A stretch of DNA of 64,000 nucleotides from Rapana venosa (taxonomy: Eukaryota > Mollusca > Gastropoda > Neogastropoda > Muricidae), in the NCBI GenBank assembly GCA_028751875.1, contig CM054140.1, forward strand, positions 32,431,908 through 32,495,907, in the 5' to 3' direction. The notes below the pieces were generated by a model that was not told where the DNA came from, made no database searches, and saw only the letters and a list, made by a program, of their open reading frames with translations. Of this stretch, positions 42,905-54,912 are shown in pieces. The translations under genes and the position numbers were made by a program. The stretch's first letter is position 1. Every line of letters starts with the position of its first letter.

Positions 42905-43932
42905 CTCACTCACTCATCCCTTGGTCGGGACGACCGTTGGGGTACCCGCACGGACGCTGCAAGTGGACCGCCAAATGGTTCTGTCCTGGGCTGTTTTCAG
43001 GAGGTTTGGTACAGTGAGGCCGGTCCACTCCTTGATGTTGGATATCCAGCTTTTGCGTGGTCGTCCCTGCCTCCTTGCTCCTTCCACCATTCCCTGCAGG
43101 ACTGTCTTTGACAGGCTGTTATGCCTTGTTGTGTGGCCAAACCACTTCAGTTTCCTCCGTTTGACTGTATCTAGCAATGGTTCTTGTTTGCCAGCCAGTG
43201 CCTCGATCTGCTGCCAGACGTAGTCATTGGTTTTGCGGTCTCTGTAGGTGATGTTCAGGATCCGCCTGAGGCACTTCATCTCAAAGGCTTGAATGCGACG
43301 TTCTAAATCGGCAGTAAGTGTCCATGCTTCACAGCTGTACAAGGCAATGGATGTGACGAGTGCCTTGTAGAGTCTGACCTTAGTGTGGGTTCTGATGTTG
43401 TGGTTTCTCCACACTTTCGCCAGCTTAGTCATGGAGGAGAGTGCCACAGCAAGTCTGATCTTCACCTCTTGTGTGCTCGTGCCTTCTTTGGTGATGACTG
43501 CTCCAAGGTACTTGAAAGTTTCCACCTCCTCTAGTGTCTCGCCACTCATCTTGATGCTGGTGGGAGTGGTCGGTGTGGTACTGTTCACTAGGATCTTGCT
43601 CTTTTCCGTGCTGATCTCCATACCGTGGGCATTGGCTGATGTTTCCAGTCTGGTGGTGAGATCCTGGAGTTCTTCTTCACTGCGGCCCATGAGATCAATA
43701 TCGTCTGCGAATCGAAGATTGCAGACTGGCCTTCCTCCTATTGTGATTGTGGTCTTGAAAAGTCAAGGAGGGCCTCCTGCATGATGTTCTCCAGGAACAC
43801 GTTGAAAAGAACGGGGGATAGCGGGCAGCCTTGTCGAACTCCAACTGAAGTCCGGAAGAACTCCCCGATTTCTCCCCCCATGAGGACTGCACTGTGGGAG
43901 CTGTCATACAGCGCCTGGATGACTTGAATCAA
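42905..43932 (-). pseudogene. Non-LTR retrotransposon remnant, reverse transcriptase with one frameshift
   Basis: Reads from 43932 down: VGVRQGCPLSPVLFNVFLEN, a frameshift near 43740, then ICxLRFADDIDLMG-type sequence (here CNLRFADDIDLMG, catalytic FADD), EISTEKSKIL, FKYLGAVITKEG and the C-terminal KWFGHTTRHNS...GRPRKSWISNIKEWTG. The N-terminal endonuclease and early RT are missing, so it is 5' truncated. A related fragment lies at 55725-55975. Confidence 0.9.
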
Positions 43933-43979
43933 AAAGTGATAAAGAAATCAGAAAGTGATAATAGTCTTGTAGATAACAG

Positions 43980-44133
<154 letters not shown>

Positions 44134-44189
44134 CAAAGTGAGACAGAAAGAAAAGGTAAAGAGAGAAACTTGTTGTCTCTTCTGTGCTC

Positions 44190-44550
44190 CCTGGCCATGC
44201 TGATCTTTCAGCCCCGTCTGGACTTCAATCCCTTGGATCCAGGAAGTCGTGGGTTTAAACCTTGGCGGCGTCTGGTAAATCAAGGGTGGGGATTTTTATG
44301 ATCTCCCAGGCCAGCTTCAAGCACAGACCTACAAGTGCCTCAATTCTCTTTGCATAATATGTACAAACGCAGAAGATCAAAGATGCACGTTAAAGATCCG
44401 GTCACTCGTGTTAGCGTTCGGTGGGTCACGAAAAACCAGCTGCTCTGAAGTCGGAATGTGTTGGCTGAGGCCAGGGGCAGACCTCCTGCAAAATTACAAG
44501 CACGACAGTCCAAGCTCTACGCCTCCCATCCCGTAAGGGAACACAGAGAG
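44190..44550 (+). mobile_element. tRNA-derived SINE, second family, other copy
   Basis: GTCGTGGGTTTAAACCTTGG (B box), AATCAAGGGTGGGGATTTTT, GTTAAAGATCCGGTCACTCG, GCAGACCTCCTGCAAAATTA, then a (GA)n tract. A-box end is diverged. Intergenic. Confidence 0.78.
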
Positions 44551-44567
44551 AGAGAGAGAGAGAGAGA

Positions 44568-44600
<33 letters not shown>
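44546..44600. repeat. (GA)n microsatellite
   Basis: GA run at the 3' end of a SINE. Confidence 0.93.
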
Positions 44601-44739
44601 CTCGAACTCGAATGATTTATTCACAAAAAGGCCATTGGCCCATGCATGAAGGGGGTTGCTGAACTGCTTAGTATTTTGGTGGGGGTAAAAAAAATAAAAA
44701 AAATAAAAAAAGACAACATGTTACTGTATAACAAAAAGT

Positions 44740-45835
44740 CAGCTACAAAAATATGACTTAGGATACCAATATCTCTCTTATTCTGAAAGCTTTACACAAA
44801 TATAAAGTGAGGCTGCGCACAACCTCAGGATGACTTGATGCCAGGAGTAAACAGAGTCTAAATAAATTAGGCTGTCTACTATATTTAACAGGGATGTAGT
44901 TCTGCCTAACATCCTCTAATACTGGACAGCACAACACAAAATGTACTTCATCCTCCTCTGCTTGCTTACATAATGGGCATAGCAGCCTGAGGTCGTCAAT
45001 ATGTCCTACTGCCTTCAAGACATTCAAAACTGGATGACTCAGAACAAGTTACAACTTAATGCCGATAAAACCGAAGCCATGCTCATAGGGACCCAACATA
45101 AACTTTCCTCTATCACAAAAACTTCAATAGAATTCGGCAATACGTCAGTTCCTTTGTCCAACTCTGTGAAGTATTTAGGAGTAGTTCTTGACAACACACT
45201 CTCTATGAAAAAATTCATCACCCAGACCTGCCAGTCTTGCTACTATCAATTACGACGCATAAGCGCGATTCGCAAGTATCTGTCCACTGATGCAACTTCT
45301 AAGCTTGTCACATCTCTCATTCTTTCACGTTTAGACTACTGTAATTCTCTTTTGGCTGGCCTACCAGCATCATCTATCCACTCTCTTCAACGCATACAAA
45401 ACTCTGCAGCTCGACTGGTCCTAAGAAAGAAAAAATCTGAACACATCACTCCTCTTCTGCGATCTCTTCACTGGTTGCCTGTCTCACAAAGACTGGAGTA
45501 TAAAATCAATACCCTCTGTTTCAAATGTCTCCACAAATCTGCACCCTCTTATCTCTGTAACTGTCTTCACCTGTACACTCCATCTCGTTCCCTTCGTTCA
45601 GCCGCAGATACTTTGTGCTTTCGAACACCCAGATTCAAACAAACCACTGTTGGCCGTCGCTCCTTCTCTGTTTCTGGTCCATCCACCTGGAATGACCTCC
45701 CTCTTTCACTTCGTCAAAAGCCTTCACTTGATTCCTTCAAATCCAGCCTCAAAACACACTTATTTCCTACCTGAGACTTTCCCCCTACATATCTGTCCCT
45801 AATTTTCAGCAACATCTTTCACCTTCTAAGTGTTG

Positions 45836-45886
<51 letters not shown>

Positions 45887-46600
45887 TGCGTGTGCGTGCG
45901 TAGTGCGCGCGCATGGATTTGAAATCTGTTGAAGGAGAGTTGCATGCCTGTAAATGATTGAGTGCAAGCGCTTCGATTTGTTTGTTTTCTACAAGATTCA
46001 GCGCTATATAAATTCCATATATTATTATTATTATTATTATTAATATCATGTTCTCTGTATCTGAATTTATGAACATTTATATCTGATACACCAAGTCTAA
46101 ATTTAGACATAATTCTTTTCAAATGTATATCCATATCAAGTTTTAGATAAGGTTTGACATCATGCGAACTTATAAATTGTCTGTACATTTGAAATCTTTC
46201 ACTGTTTTGTATATGATCACTCCATTGCTGCCATCGACAGTCAATCAATCTTTGCCTGAAAGCGTTAATAAACTCTCTACATTTTCCCACTCCTTGATTG
46301 AGCCAAACAAATCCGAACCCCAGTTCACACAAACAGGTAGGTATTTGTGTTGCCCAGTTGTTTTTCCCTTTGACATCTAGATCATAAAGCATCTTGTAGG
46401 ATTTAAAAGGTAACCTGCTCTCATTCATATGCAGAATCTTAATCCAATATCTAATGCATCTTACAGCAGCATTAACAGAGAGAGGGTATCTATTAGTTTC
46501 ACTATAAACAAGATCATTAGGTGTACGTCTATCTAAGCCTAAAAACTGCTTTAAAGCAAAGAGGTGCACTGATTCACAATGTGTTTTCATTTCAATTAAT
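44740..46600 (-). mobile_element. LINE C-terminal region, split by a nested LINE insertion
   Basis: Minus-strand coding sequence in two halves. 46590-46047 (HLFALKQFLGLDRRTPNDLV ... MSKFRLGVSDINVHKFRYRE) and 45002-44758 (DDLRLLCPLCKQAEEDEVHF VLCCPVLEDVRQNYIP). Removal of 45003-46046 joins them in frame as REHDIDDLRLLCP. The CPLC...DEVHFVLCCP block is typical of the C-terminus of several non-LTR retrotransposons. The ORF stays open across both halves, so this copy was little decayed when hit. Upstream RT core is absent. Confidence 0.85.
45003..46041 (+). mobile_element. CR1/L2-like LINE 3' end inserted in another LINE
   Basis: Open frame to 45774: CLQDIQNWMTQNKLQLNADK TE, VKYLGVVLDNTLSMKKFI, SRLDYCNSLLAGLPASSIHS LQRIQNSAARLV, LHWLPVSQRLEYKI, FSVSGPSTWNDLPLSLR. 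These are hallmarks of the RT C-terminus of CR1/L2-type LINEs. The 3' end carries a (TG)n tract, the sequence GATTCAGCGCTATATAAATT and an (ATT)n tail. It is flanked by AATAT at 44998-45002 and 46042-46046, a target-site duplication. 5' truncated. Confidence 0.92.
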
Positions 46601-47091
46601 AATTTCGTTAAAGAAAAAACAAAACAAAAAACAAACTCCCCAAGTCCAGTTATTAAAACAAGAAATATATCATTGTGTAAGGTTTGAAAGTTTGGGATGA
46701 AGTTATTATATAATCAAGTCAATTTCCTGCCATTGTAGGAACAGAGAAACAACATGACAAACAAAATAAAGCAGATTATTACGGAAATAATCGAGGGATA
46801 CGGATTTTCCCCCTGACATTCGCACATGTACGTGTGTACCCGGATTCTCTCTGGGTATTGTATGTCACAAGTTCTTCATGTAAAATGCCTCATCTTTCCG
46901 TTCATGTTTTCCAGGTATGCTGACCTAGTTTTGTTTCAGGGAAATACACCACGCCACTTCCGGATTCAAACCATATGAGTGACCATCACCCCTCATTAGA
47001 AGTATTCATGTGACCTGCATAAATTTTTATGGAAAAGCACAATCCCTGTCAGCTGATTTCGGGTTTTAGTAGTTACACTAGGGAAAATAAA

Positions 47092-47094
<3 letters not shown>

Positions 47095-47143
<49 letters not shown>

Positions 47144-47144
47144 A
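47095..47144. repeat. (CT)n then (CA)n
   Basis: Short compound microsatellite, intergenic. A longer (CT)n run is at 47467-47535. Confidence 0.92.
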
Positions 47145-47465
47145 AAGCAGAAGACAGCAGAAGGTGTGAACTGGCCACTCTACAGAAAGAGGAACCTGCA
47201 GGGAAGAACCTATTTGCTGACAGCCAGGCACAAGCATTAGAAAACTGAAGTTCTGCAGGTTTAATTCACTTTTACCTTGGGTAATGAGCTACTGTTGACC
47301 AATATATAGGCTAAGTCCTGTATGCTGAATCAGTGACATTCCTTGAATTACTAACAACACAAGCTGCTGGGTATCCCTGTCAGAATTCTCATGTCCTACA
47401 GGATTCATTCTTAGCAATGCATGCTAAATGAACTGTAAATATCGATGGCAATAACTTTGTTTATT

Positions 47466-47466
<1 letters not shown>

Positions 47467-47535
<69 letters not shown>
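47467..47535. repeat. (CT)n microsatellite
   Basis: About 68 bp of CT directly before a SINE. Confidence 0.94.
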
Positions 47536-47537
<2 letters not shown>

Positions 47538-47830
47538 GATAGCCTTGTAGTTAGAATGGTGTGTTGGTGATCTGCTGACCTGGGTTCCTGTTCAAGAGGA
47601 TTTTTTCCTCTGGAGTTAACATCAGTGCCGACTCCACTCTGCCCAAAAGTCCTTCGGATGAGACTATCGCACACGTCAAAACCCATTCCCCTTTTGGGAA
47701 GAGTAGGCCATTGTGTGCCGGTGGGAACGGATGACAAAATTGACAAAACTGCATACACACGGGGACTGGATGAAAAAAGCACATGAGTGCTTATTCCATT
47801 ATCCTAGATATAGGAAAATAAAATAAATAA
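47535..47830 (+). mobile_element. tRNA-derived SINE (head A, shortened body, tail A)
   Basis: CTGATAGCCTTGTAGTTAGA head, AGGATTTTTTCCTCTGGAGT, body with a gap after GGATGAGACTAT, tail GAGTGCTTATTCCATTATCC and (AAAT)n. Follows a (CT)n tract. Confidence 0.85.
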
Positions 47831-49260
47831 AAATAAATCTCCTGTCTGTCTGATTGTCTGTCTTTGTTGGAGGGGCGGGGGAAGAAGGAGGGATATGAAG
47901 AGTGTCTGTAGGGTGAGGGTAGTGCACAAGACAATGCAGGTTATATATGCTTTTGATGTTTGTATTACCATTTGTATGTCTATGCATTTGCACCCATTCT
48001 TTGGGGAGGGGGGTGGGGGGCGATGTGTTATGGTTGGGTCAGTGGGTGATTAATGGATGGACAGATAAATACTTATATTGGAAAAGAACAAGCTATTTTT
48101 TTAAAGACACATTTGCTTGCAAACTATGCTTCATGTCTGCTTCCTTATGCAGTATACTGGCAAAGTGGAGATGCTTTTCATGCTGTCAGAAGAAGTAAAA
48201 TCTGAGCCAAGAGGCACCCCTGGATAGGTGCTCATCCTTTTATGAACATTTTGAATCCTCTCTTCTTATCAAAAGTAATAAGACTATTACCTACATCTGT
48301 AAATTGCAGCTATTTTCAAAGAGATTACATACATATGTAAATTGTAGCTATTTTCAAAGAGACTAAACTTACACTTGCAAAGGCCAGGTTTTCTTTTTTA
48401 TCAGTGTTACTGGATTTTCAAAAGGGATAATATTAGTGATGAAGTCATAAAAAGTCAATTATGAAATAGGTTTGAAACCCCACAGACACTGAAATTTGGA
48501 TTGCATTGCCTTATTTCATGCCAGATATTAGCTGTGCAAGAGAAATGCTTGTAATTGTATCACTATAGAGCCAGTTCCTGGGTCTGACGCCAAAGGGAGA
48601 ACATTCCAAACAAAGGGGTTGATATTGAAAAGGCCTCCTTTTCCATTGTGGAGTAGAGTAGGCATTTTGATTACATGGTTGGGTTTTTATGTGCTTGCAG
48701 GTATACCTGACTTAATTTCCTGCCTGCAAATCTTCAAGTCTTCAAGTTTGGAGAGTATTTGTGCCCATGTCAGTGTGTCAAAGATGTTGCAACAGGTAAA
48801 TACAGGTACATGTAGCATAGAGTGCTTGTCAGAAATTTTGTTGTTGTTGCTGATTTTCACAGATTTGTTAAAGCATGAAAAAAAAAGCATTTTTCTTTAG
48901 GGAGGGGGATGGGGTGCATTGAGGACATAGAGTAATATCAGGTAGTGATGAGAAAGCTGGAAATGATCATCAAATGAGGATTGCTTGTGTTCCTACAGTG
49001 TTACCCTGTGGTTAGGAAGCTAGCAGACAACTAAGGACTGAGGGGGTACAGTGTTTGCTGACATTAACCAAAAAATCAAATTCACCAGATTTGTGTAAAA
49101 TCACATGAGGTTTGAGTCAGAGGCTAGTCTTTCACAAAACGTTTTTTAAAAAAATTCTGTGGATGCCTTAGTACGTGTGGTATAAAGGCTAGAGTAGTAA
49201 AAGAAAAATAGAAGGAAAATGGGCAAAAGTTAAAAGTGGTGTGCAGCCTGAATGGATCAT
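47831..49260. other. Intergenic, upstream of HM13
   Basis: No repeat copies and no convincing ORF. May contain an untranslated HM13 exon or enhancers, but none can be shown. Confidence 0.45.
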
Positions 49261-49384
49261 CCCATTTCAACTTCAGGGGTGACAGGATTAGAGATGCCCA
49301 GACAGAGATGAGCGACTTCTAGACGCTGACGTGTGACCCAAGAGAGTTGATGACAACTTCCGGTATATCCACGAAAACGGCAAC
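49261..49384 (+). promoter_or_regulatory. HM13 5' flank / probable promoter
   Basis: TGACGTG at 49327-49333 fits the core of UPR elements bound by XBP1/ATF6. ACTTCCGG at 49356-49363 is an ETS-family core. CAACATGGCTG around the start codon resembles the YY1-type sites often found at housekeeping gene starts. No TATA box. Motifs are short and could be chance. Confidence 0.35.
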
Positions 49385-49573
49385 ATGGCTGACAGCGTGA
49401 CAGTTGATGCGGCTTCTAATGCCACTTTAAACGAAACAGCTGCCAATGCTACTACCAAAGTTCCTGCTACAATTGAGGGAATGTCGATTGCTTATACGAG
49501 TCTGTTTCTCATGGCAATCATCCCCATTTTCATCGGTTCTTTCCGGTCTGTGAAACACCACCAGGAGCAGAAG
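49385..49573 (+). CDS. HM13: HM13 exon 1
   Basis: MADSVTVDAASNATLNETAA ... SIAYTSLFLMAIIPIFIGSF RSVKHHQEQK. Glycosylated lumenal N-terminus and first membrane segment. 63 codons, phase 0 out, donor GTAATA. Confidence 0.96.
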
Positions 49574-50631
49574 GTAATAGCTAATGCTGTCTGCTAGTGT
49601 TAATAGTTCCAGATGGCAGGCTGTACTGGGATGTGTAAATCTTGTTTACTTGTAGTTTCACCAGTACCTGGTTTTCTAAGGCCAGCATGTTATATTATTT
49701 ATTCTTTGAAAGACAAAAGAATTTATGTATCCCATTTTAATGCCAAGGTGGCCTGTCTAGTGTCTCTCTCTCAGTGAGTCAGTCTGCCACTGCCACTAGT
49801 TAACTAGTAACAGTATGAACTGAAGTAGGCTACACATTTTTCCTCAAGAAGTTGATTTTTTCGATGGGGTTTAACAGTTTTTATGCTGCCCCACCACTTG
49901 AGGACTTCCTCATTAAGTAGACCATTTCAAAGCATGTTGATTGCATGCAGGATTTGTGTGATCCATCAGGCAATAACTAGCCCACTCTTGCATGAAAAAT
50001 AAACAGCATTCTAATGAGCAGAGTAGGCATGCCTATAAGTATAATATATATTATATCTGTGATTGTATTGTATCAACCACTGAACCAGTGTTGATTTCAA
50101 TGCTTTCCTGATAACACAATTGTGATTCAAATCCATGTTCCTCAGCAGTTTAATGGGGATCACTGCTGTTCATACATTTGTACTTTTTTCTCTTTGATAT
50201 TTTCCCTTGACTAGTCTGTGTTTATGTCATATGTGTGTGTGTTTCTTTGTACAATATGTGTCTTCTAACTAAGTAACTTCCTGTGACATTTTAACAGTTG
50301 TACTGATCAACAATGAATTTTGACAACTGATACTTCAAGAAGTTTCCATGTAACGACCCATTGATCACAAATTGAGGCAAAATAATAAAAGTTGTCACAT
50401 AGCAGGGTTCTGAACTTCTGTCACTGGCCTGCTTATTGAGGCAAGTCAAGATACCAGTCAAAATTCTTAGATCTGTTATGAAATGTTTTCACACAAAGTG
50501 GCACAGCTGCTCACACAGATACATGTTTGCACACAAACAGTGAAATACACACACACACACTGACAAAGTGACAAACACACACACAAACTCTCTTACACAC
50601 AGAGACACACACAGATACACAGACACATACA

Positions 50632-50688
<57 letters not shown>

Positions 50689-53029
50689 GCAAATGCATTG
50701 CTTATTCAATGTACCATCTGGAAATGATAATTTGACTTGACTTGACACACGTAATGATGTATTCAGAGTCACACTCACATTCACACACACACACACTGAC
50801 GTGTGTGTGTACACATGAGGGTGTGGGTGTGAATGTGGGTGCACATGTGTGTGTGTCTGTGTGTCTGTGATTGTTGTGTGCTTGTCAAGACATTAAATAA
50901 GATTTAACATCCTGGTTCTTAGGAAGAACTTAGTGGTGAAGTTGACAGCTGGCTATGATGATTACAAAACTACTGAAACTGATTCATACACAATCTCCAT
51001 ATGTTACTCTATAATATGAATTGATTATGTAGACATTGTTAGCTGATCTATAAAGTTCTATTGTTATTAAATCCAAATTTGGGGCTCACTCAGTCACTAT
51101 GATATCAGTAACAAGAAATAATTTTACATGTAAGTAGCTGATTTTAGCCCATTGTCCTAAAATTTTATATATATATATATAAATTATGAAGTTATACTTA
51201 CTCCAGCAAAGCAAACATTAATTTTCAGATTGTGCAAGCTGGGTATATCACAACATGTGCCTGATGTGGTAGTGTTTCTTTTACTTAATGGAGGCTGATC
51301 TACACTACAGGCTTTGCCTGAATTAATCTATATTTAACTATATTTTACAATTTTCAAACATGGAGGGACAATATATATATGTACAAGTATTTGTGCACAT
51401 ATATCATTTATATGTGTTGGTGAAAAATGTTATTACTCCAATGGGGGTTTTGTGGTGTTCTTTTTAAATGTTTTATTATCTCTTGAATGGCTATTCTCAC
51501 ACCTGTTTCTTTTCCTTTTGCAGAATTCTGGGGAGAAGCCAGAAACAATGTCTTCCAGAGATGCTGCTATGTTTCCCCTGATTGCCAGTGGGACACTGCT
51601 GGGCATCTACGTCGTGTTCAAGGTAGTGTTGTCATGGAAGTTTAGTAACCACTTATTTGGATGTTTATAATAAATACATTGGGATGAAAATGTGAAGTAA
51701 CCTAACGGAGTAACGCATCATTAAAGTAAGCCACTAATCATTTAAACCTTTCTTTCCATCAGTAAGAAAAAAAATAAATAATAAGGATTTATTTAATAAT
51801 TATGATTGAATAAAGAAAAAAAAGGATTGCTGCATGAGTTTATTGTGTTCTTCAAAAGTGTTAGACACTGAATCAGTGTGTAAACTTTTCCAAGATTATT
51901 AACATGTGTTATAATCATGTTGTGTTTGTTTTCTACATTAATAATTTTATCTGATAATAATATATTAAAAAAAAAACATCATGTATTTTAAACCATGTTT
52001 GCCTTTAATACAGTCCGGGATCATTGACCAACTGGCTAAAAATGCTACAAATAAAGATGTTTCAAACTCTTATGTTCAGTATGTTGATGTTAAACATCAA
52101 ACTCTGTCCTTTTTAAAAGATCACTGGCAACATCCAGACTCACAGTCAGCTTTTTCAGATTCGCCAGTACCTGAAGGAAACTTTTCTAGCTGCTGTGAGT
52201 AAGGAGAAAACAGTCCTCATCAGTTTGACTTCTTTACTCACAATAATCTATTTCACAGCAAAGGAATCTCTCCGGGACAGTAATAAACACATTACCTTGA
52301 AATGCCTGCTAATAATGAACTGTCAAGATGTACGTTCTGTAGACATGATGAGTCTGTTCCATGACATTCTTTCTACCTGACAATTTACATTTCTGATTGT
52401 GGCAGGTACTTTCTCGAAATGAAGTGTACAGGGTTTGCATAGGAGAAAAGAGCGGATGATTAAAATGAAGAAAGTTGCTTTAAACAAGAACATCAAATTT
52501 TTGTGAGTCACTGCATTAAAGGGGAAAAATTGCCACGGATTGATGATTCTGTTGCTGTTTGGTTGCATACATGTATGTCAGTTTGACTTGGCATTTGTAT
52601 TGTTATTAAACAAACACCAGAGTTGAGATTTCATCTACCATAAAAGAAAAAGTGTAAAGTTCTGCTTGATAAATTTGTTGTTTTAAAAAAAAGTTTGTTC
52701 ACATTTTGTGATGTTCAAGCAATGCTTTTACTTTTTTTCTTTTTTTTTCTTTTTTAAAAAAAATGTTATTTTTGTGCACTTTGTATTTCTTTTGTTGTTT
52801 TGATTTAAAGTTGTTTGCAGAATATGCCAGACTACATAAAATTGCTTTTGCCTAAATTTTTTGTACCGAGTCATGGTTTCTCCCTGTTAATCTCAGGGAT
52901 TTTTTTTTTCTCTCTTCTCATTGTAAAGCTTTCATGATGATGATAATATTAATATTAATCATAATGATAATTCTATGAAAATCCAGCTAGGTTTGAGAGT
53001 GTGTAATAGGGCTATATCCTGTTGATATA

Positions 53030-53072
<43 letters not shown>

Positions 53073-54832
53073 TTTCATGATATAATCATATGCTAACCAG
53101 ACCTTTTAAATGCCAGCATCTACAGCATTGACTGAGTAATTGAGCTGCACAGTCAAGTCACTTTCATAGATTAGATGATTCCTGTGTTCCATCTGAGTCC
53201 ATAGCAACTGGTGGCAGAAGTCAGCTGGAACTGGAAAAATCCCTGCTAATGAGTATGTTAAGATGCAAACCTATGATCTCCCAGCCTTGAGCCCATTGTG
53301 CTGACCACAATCCCAAATTGTTCAGTACAGTTAGTAACTCCTACTGGAAGACTAGTCTCACTTGCTTTGATTTAAACATGATTTATTCAGTACACATACA
53401 ACATAAGCAAACAACGCTACAGCAGCTTTAAAGTAAGTATCTTTGTGTCGGCACCGCTTTGAATTGTGTGGACTTAATTTCTAATTTGTGTATACCTAAT
53501 TATATAATTTTCTGATTCTTTTGTATTCTAATGTAAGACTAATTTTCATAAGAGTGTAGACAAACTAAAATCACATCTTTTCTGTTCAGTCACAAATTTA
53601 ATAAATTTATACATTTTCTTCTTTTAGATTGATGACAGCAGAAGAAGAAGCTGAATTAAAAGAAATCTGATAGTGGTGGAAATAAGTTTATACATAATGT
53701 TTGCTCGTAACATTATTTGATAAACAGTAACATTAATAGAAATACCACTGATTAAGATTTAACTCCACAAAGTGATAATTAAAAAAAAGTAAAAACCCTA
53801 ACCAGAGAAAGAAATGAAAGAAGATACTTAGAAAGCTAGTGTGGGGGGTAGGGTGGGTGGCGAGTGAGGGGGTTGGTACAGGTGTGCGTGCATTTAGGTG
53901 TTTTGTCTTTGATAGTAAAACCATTGGAATGATTCAGCGTATCTAAGGAAAGAGACTTGGCCCCCATAACATGCGGCATGCAGGCCCACTGGTGTGTGGA
54001 TACGCTCGGTGCCCATGAATCAGCCCACAGGTATGGGTTAAATGCCAAGGAGATGATATGCCAGTAGCGGAACAGGCGGAAGGGGGGAGCTTGTCTCCCA
54101 ATGGCTGTGAAGGCAGAGGAAGGTGGCCTGGAGGGTAGATACAGACTCTGCAGCACAGAGAAAGCAATCAGTCTTCTGCCCAGGAGAATGGCCTCTGTGA
54201 TGGTAAAACATGCTGAAGTCAGATGCACTGGGGCTGACTTGTCAGGCTTTAAATGGCAGTGCAACACACAATCACTCCTATGACAAACAACAGTGTTGTT
54301 GTCTGAGCATTCAACAACAAAGAAAAAAATAGCTTATCTCACAAACAAACATAACAACAGCTCTGCAGTCCTGTGTGAATCGGTGTCTGGGGAACATCAA
54401 CCTGTGTATCACTCTTTTCCCATTGGCAAGAAGGCAGCATATGTCTCTTGCTGCTCTTTGTTGTATTTTGTAGACTAGGTGGGGAGAAGGAGGTGACAGA
54501 TATATACAGTAAAAAATCAGTCACGTGGTCAGTTCAATTTACCAAAATTAAAAGCTACTTTTTATCAAAATGGTAAATTTAATTCAGTTTCTGTCTTCTT
54601 TTTTTGTTCCAGATATTCTCGAAAGAGTACATCAATCTTCTGCTGGCATTTTACTTTTTCTTCTTGGGTGTGTTGGCTCTTGCCCATATTGCAGGGTAAG
54701 TGGTGCAAACAACTTTTGTGATCTGAAAGGATGAAGTTTGTGGAGATAGACCATTACTGGGTGCCTGGAGAAATTGCTTTAAGTTCAATACAACTGTGTA
54801 GGGTGTCAGCATTTTTTCCTGGTCATGGATGA

Positions 54833-54912
<80 letters not shown>

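Noticed and set aside
42914..43690. 258-codon minus-strand ORF as a host gene
   Set aside because: FADD motif, GVRQGCPLSPVLFN upstream and a frameshift mark it as a dead LINE.
45001..45774. 257-codon plus-strand ORF as a host gene
   Set aside because: It is the C-terminal reverse-transcriptase part of a CR1/L2-like LINE with a target-site duplication around it.
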